Source: Apteryx mantelli
Lineage: Eukaryota; Chordata; Aves; Apterygiformes; Apterygidae
DNA: 64,000 nt
NCBI RefSeq assembly: GCF_036417845.1
Contig: NC_089981.1
Span: 38,012,668-38,076,667, forward strand
Direction: 5' to 3'
Every line of letters starts with the position of its first letter. The stretch's first letter is position 1. The translations under genes were made by a program, and so were the position numbers. This document shows, in pieces, positions 61,735 to 64,000 of this stretch. The notes beneath the pieces are model-generated. The model saw only the letters and a program-made list of their open reading frames with translations, did no database searches and was not told the DNA's origin.

Positions 61735-63570
61735 TCTGTAACACAAGCCTGTATTGCTGAGATATGTCAACATACTTTTTGGCCATATGGCTTCAAGCTA
61801 GAGTAACTTTTGTACTTTCTGAAAGGAACATAATAACTTAATGTTTACTCTGCTAATACAGGCCTGGTACTCAATACTGATCCTGGCATTATTCTATGGA
61901 GATGTCATCCAGAAAACCAATTAAAGTGTATTGATACAAGATAGATCCATTGGTAATGCTGAATTTTACAACAATAGAGATTTTTGCTTCTCAGCTAAAA
62001 GCTCCCGCTGACTATATTTAGAAATATGTGTTCTCAATGTAATTTTTTTTGTAGGCATAACAGTGCAGTGTTCTGGTGGTGTGACTGCAGACTGGCAAAC
62101 AAGGGTGCAGAAGTTTAAATTTTTTTACACTTGAAAGAATAACATGGGTGATGGTAAGAAGAAAAGGTCAAATGCATTGAATAAATGTATTAATGTATTA
62201 GTTTTACTCAGGCCATCCCTTGTCTCAAAGCACCAGGCCACACTATAATAGCTACATCTGCTTCTGTTGTACATATTGTTTAGTTCTAGTTTTTTGGCTC
62301 AGAGAATAGAAACTGGTCTTTCTGTGGGGGAAACAAAGAATTTGTTTCTGTAAATGGCCATTTTTTTTCCTGAATAAATCATGAAAAACTTGGCAGATTG
62401 AACAGATCAGCCATATGGAAATTGGCAAATTTTAGTCTGCTAAGGATAATTAAACAGGGATGTTATGTATTCTAATGACGTACATGTTTGTGGTACCACG
62501 AGAAGCAAAGAGAGACGAAAATAAGGAACTAGTGCTCAGAAGAAAAGTTACAACTTTAGACAGGATTTGAACTGTTAACATATGAGAAATCTGAAGTTTT
62601 TTCAGAGCCTCTTAACAGGCTGGGATAGGCAGTTCTTATCCAAACAGTGGCTGTACATCCAAAATGACAGCCAAAAATTCCACCTAAGGGTTATATATAT
62701 TTTTTAACAAACACCACAGAAGACCACTCTTTTACCAATAGTGCTTATATGTTAAGAGACAGAACAAAGACTTCTTCATAATATGGGAAGGAACTCTGGC
62801 CATATAAAGCCATTTGCACTGCTGATGAACTTTGTTGTTGTTATTAGACACTTGTGACTATCTTTTGATTGTTGGCACAAATGAAAAATAAATCAACCTG
62901 CAAACAAAAGTCTTAACAATTTAACACTGAAATATAGTCTAAATGAATTACAGTAATTGCATCAAATATAGAACTAAACTTCAAAAATAATCAAGAAAGA
63001 TAACTTTGTAGAAAAAGAGTACTTTGTAATTCTTGCTAGTGACAAAGCTAAATCAAGTATTGCAGGCCTTTTGAAATGTGAACCCTCATAAAACACCAGT
63101 GTCAGAGGCCTTTCAAATTTCGCCTACTTTGTTGAAATGCTAAGAGTACTGTATTTTGTCCTACATTTTAAATAGTTATCCAGGGGATCTTCTGAAAAGC
63201 TACTGAGGCCTCTAGTTAGAATAAACGGGTAGCACAGAAAGGAAGTAACTTCTAGAATAAAATTTACAATCCGTAAGCCAGGAACATAATAAGAAAAGGC
63301 ATTATGGTTTATAGGAACGTTTAATATCAATGTAATGGGAAATGACTCAAGTATGCAACCAATCTAGCCAAACTCTCCACAAACAAACAAGCTCTTCCAC
63401 CTCATCCCCCAAAAATAACAATGTGAAGAGCAAACTGAAAACAAATCCAAGGGGGAGTAATGAAGGATGTGGGAGAATGACCTGCTAAAAGAATATCACT
63501 TAATTTTCCAAACTGCACTATCCGTTAATTCTTAGCTCAGGGAAAGGAAGTCCCATCTTTGGGTGTGCTA
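61735..63570. other. AT-rich non-coding stretch, nothing recognised
   Basis: A TATATATATT run lies at 62692-62703. No gene or clear repeat. Confidence 0.5.
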
Positions 63571-63577
63571 TTCACTC

Positions 63578-63660
63578 ACATTGTGACCTTTAAATGGAGT
63601 AAACCTCTGTTTTCTTATCTGTATCACAAGTAGTAAAAGGGAAGAAATTGCTGCGCAGAT
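63578..63660 (+). repeat. MIR-like SINE fragment (weak)
   Basis: TTGTGACCTTTAAATGGAGT, then AAACCTCTGTTTTCTTATCT and GTATCACAAGTAG parallel 'TGTGACCTTGGGCAAGTCACTTAACCTCTCTG..CAGTTTCCTCATCTGTAAAATG'. Confidence 0.4.
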
Positions 63661-63734
63661 GCGGGCATGTTTTCATTCGGTTCAGTAATGCACTCTGACC
63701 CTTTGGATGACAGAGCCAAAAATACTCAGGGAGG

Positions 63735-63990
63735 TGAGGGCACACAACATACGGTTTGTGAAATCGAGCCAAGTACTCCAGGCTGTCCCTGCACTATGAC
63801 AGGGGCTTGTGTGGTCGGTTGGTCAAAGAATCCGCTCGCTCCAAACCAAAGACTTTTGTAGCTTGACAGAGCCATGGAATATGCATTTTTGCTACTATAT
63901 GCACAAAACAACATTAACAGAACTTTACAATGTCAAAACTAAGCTTTCAAGCTTTAAGAAATGCCATTCTTAAGGTTGCCTGTTTGACAT
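63735..63990. promoter_or_regulatory. Candidate conserved non-coding element at the right edge
   Basis: Complex sequence keeping CpGs (ACGGTTTGTG, AAATCGAGCC, GTCGGTTGGTC, CCGCTCGCTCC) in AT-rich flanks, with ATATGCAT and ATATGCAC words near 63880-63902. It may continue past the window edge. Overlapping frames on both strands have no domain. Confidence 0.3.
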
Positions 63991-64000
63991 GAATTGGCTC

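Overview
This window looks like about 64 kb of vertebrate nuclear DNA from a gene-poor, AT-rich (by eye about 60% A+T) intergenic or very long intronic region. I could not recognise a single protein-coding gene, rRNA, tRNA, known microRNA, CRISPR array or bacterial-type signal. The open reading frames are short, lack recognisable domains, and are mostly what chance gives in AT-rich DNA. The exceptions worth writing down are a few frames or mini-exons bounded by good splice-site sequences; all are low confidence.

Organism. The repeat content is the best clue. There are no Alu, B1, L1 or other young mammalian repeats, and interspersed repeats are sparse. What remains is old and decayed: MIR-type SINE pieces, a tRNA-headed SINE piece, two CR1-like LINE pieces, and several short palindromic DNA-transposon (MITE) relics of kinds I associate with turtles, crocodilians and birds. 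Together with the low repeat load this suggests a sauropsid, most likely a bird, with crocodilian or turtle as the alternative. This is inference from remembered consensus shapes, not from a search.

Layout. 1-13 kb: plain AT-rich sequence with a TTTG-rich tract, a Cys-rich open frame behind a splice-acceptor-like site (6.87 kb), two clear MITE relics (9.0 and 10.9 kb) and a 330-bp open frame (11.3 kb). 13.8-14.45 kb: a block that looks like a conserved non-coding element, with a spaced direct repeat and a homeodomain-type site. 18.6-19.9 kb: two more element-like blocks. 20-27 kb: MIR and MITE relics, a mini-exon-like unit (24.09 kb), a CpG-dense patch (25.06-25.32 kb) and two conserved-element candidates. 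30-31.4 kb: a second mini-exon-like unit (30.13 kb) and a compact CpG island (31.1-31.4 kb), the best promoter candidate here. 34.0-34.8 kb: a strongly purine-rich strand. 36-60 kb: scattered CR1, SINE, MIR and MITE relics, a terminal-exon-like frame (51.6 kb), an (AC)16 microsatellite (59.7 kb) and more element-like blocks. 61.2-61.7 kb and 63.7-64 kb: regulatory-looking blocks rich in SOX-like sites and isolated CpGs.

How it fits together. The picture is a regulatory gene desert, or a giant intron, with islands of GC- and CpG-retaining sequence in decaying neutral DNA. One or two CpG islands may start unannotated non-coding transcripts. No new enzymatic or defence system is visible. Cross-species alignment and RNA data would decide which blocks are functional.
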